Assembly (NCBI GenBank): GCA_013694845.1
Contig: JACDBQ010000831.1
Location: 1 to 6,144, forward strand
Length of the DNA stretch: 6,144 bases
Direction: 5' to 3'
Source: Acidobacteriota bacterium
GTDB lineage: Bacteria; Acidobacteriota; Vicinamibacteria; Vicinamibacterales; 2-12-FULL-66-21
Shown: piece by piece, positions 5,869-6,144 of the stretch
How positions within the stretch are numbered: the stretch's first letter is position 1
Layout: each line of letters starts with the position of its first letter
Made by a program: the position numbers and the translations under genes
The notes under the pieces: model-generated
What the model saw: the letters and a program-made list of their open reading frames with translations, nothing else
Told to the model about the DNA's origin: nothing
The model's database searches: none

Positions 5869-6144
5869 TCAGGCGTTCAGCGGGACGCGGTTCTCGGCCG
5901 TTCGGCTGCCCTGGCGGGCCACGACCTTCAGCTCCGCGGTGAGCTTGTGGAACTCGAATTCAACATCCGCGGTGCCCGACGGATCCACGGTTTTCGAGAG
6001 CTCGGTGACCGCGGTGCCGACCTTCTTTGCCTCTGCTGCCGTCACGCCGAGCTGTTCCGCGAGCCTGGTCGCCAGTTCCGGTCCCAGGCCGGCCATCTCG
6101 CCCGAGGCAGGGATCGACAGCCGCAATACGAGGCCGTTCTGCAC
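5869..6144 (-). CDS. Small protein resembling the N-terminal half of HATPase/RsbW-type anti-sigma factors; function unknown
   Basis: The frame runs from the right window edge to a TGA at 5869-5871, giving 91 residues. The last codon in the window (6142-6144) is GTG and may be the true start or an internal Val, so the 5' end is uncertain. The product shows an LRLSIPASGEMAGLG strand-turn, then two helices (PELATRLAEQLG and AAEAKKVGTAVTELSKTV), then strands VEFEFHKL and LKVVARQG. This order recalls the RsbW-like ATPase fold (strand, helix, N-box helix, strands). However, the N-box Asn expected in xxEAVxNA is replaced (TELSKT), and no G-box follows, so ATP binding is doubtful. It lies directly upstream of cysS (17-base gap). 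I do not assign a function. Confidence 0.7.
   Translation of the reverse strand: MQNGLVLRLSIPASGEMAGLGPELATRLAEQLGVTAAEAKKVGTAVTELSKTVDPSGTADVEFEFHKLTAELKVVARQGSRTAENRVPLNA

Overview
The window is high-GC bacterial chromosome. The confident protein genes favour G or C in the third codon position. Gene content (cysS, a YraN-type gene, an archaeal/acidobacterial-style class III aminotransferase, encoded CCA on both tRNAs) would fit an Acidobacteriota-like genome, but this taxonomic guess rests on gene style only and is weak.

Left edge (1-756): the C-terminal part of a tyrosine recombinase runs on the + strand and stops 61 bases short of the 3' end of a tRNA-Cys(GCA) gene on the - strand. A tRNA-Gly(GCC) gene, also on the - strand, follows 255 bases further on. 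An integrase next to the 3' end of a tRNA is the usual layout of an integrated genomic island or prophage, so the left end of the window probably enters an island that lies mostly outside it.

Positions 757-1888: three small - strand genes lie in one transcriptional direction: a YraN/UPF0102 nuclease-fold protein, then a two-helix membrane protein of unknown function, then a DUF2007-like protein. They could be one transcript. A possible promoter for tRNA-Gly lies at 815-844.

Positions 1889-2937: an irregular stretch with no convincing complete gene. It holds a 112-bp inverted-repeat element bounded by perfect 18-bp arms and flanking TA (MITE-like), a strong hairpin at 2079-2110, a 260-bp unit bounded by 32-bp inverted repeats, and a membrane-anchored ORF whose 3' half runs through that unit and looks non-coding. 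This is the most unusual part of the window.

Positions 2938-6144: ordinary housekeeping DNA on the - strand. In transcription order it holds a 91-residue protein with an HATPase-like look, cysS 17 bases downstream, an intergenic inverted repeat, and a class III PLP aminotransferase. The cysteinyl-tRNA synthetase and tRNA-Cys genes lie about 4 kb apart, which may be chance.

No CRISPR array, rRNA, toxin-antitoxin pair or recognisable defence system is visible. The points worth following up are the island boundary at tRNA-Cys and the two inverted-repeat elements.
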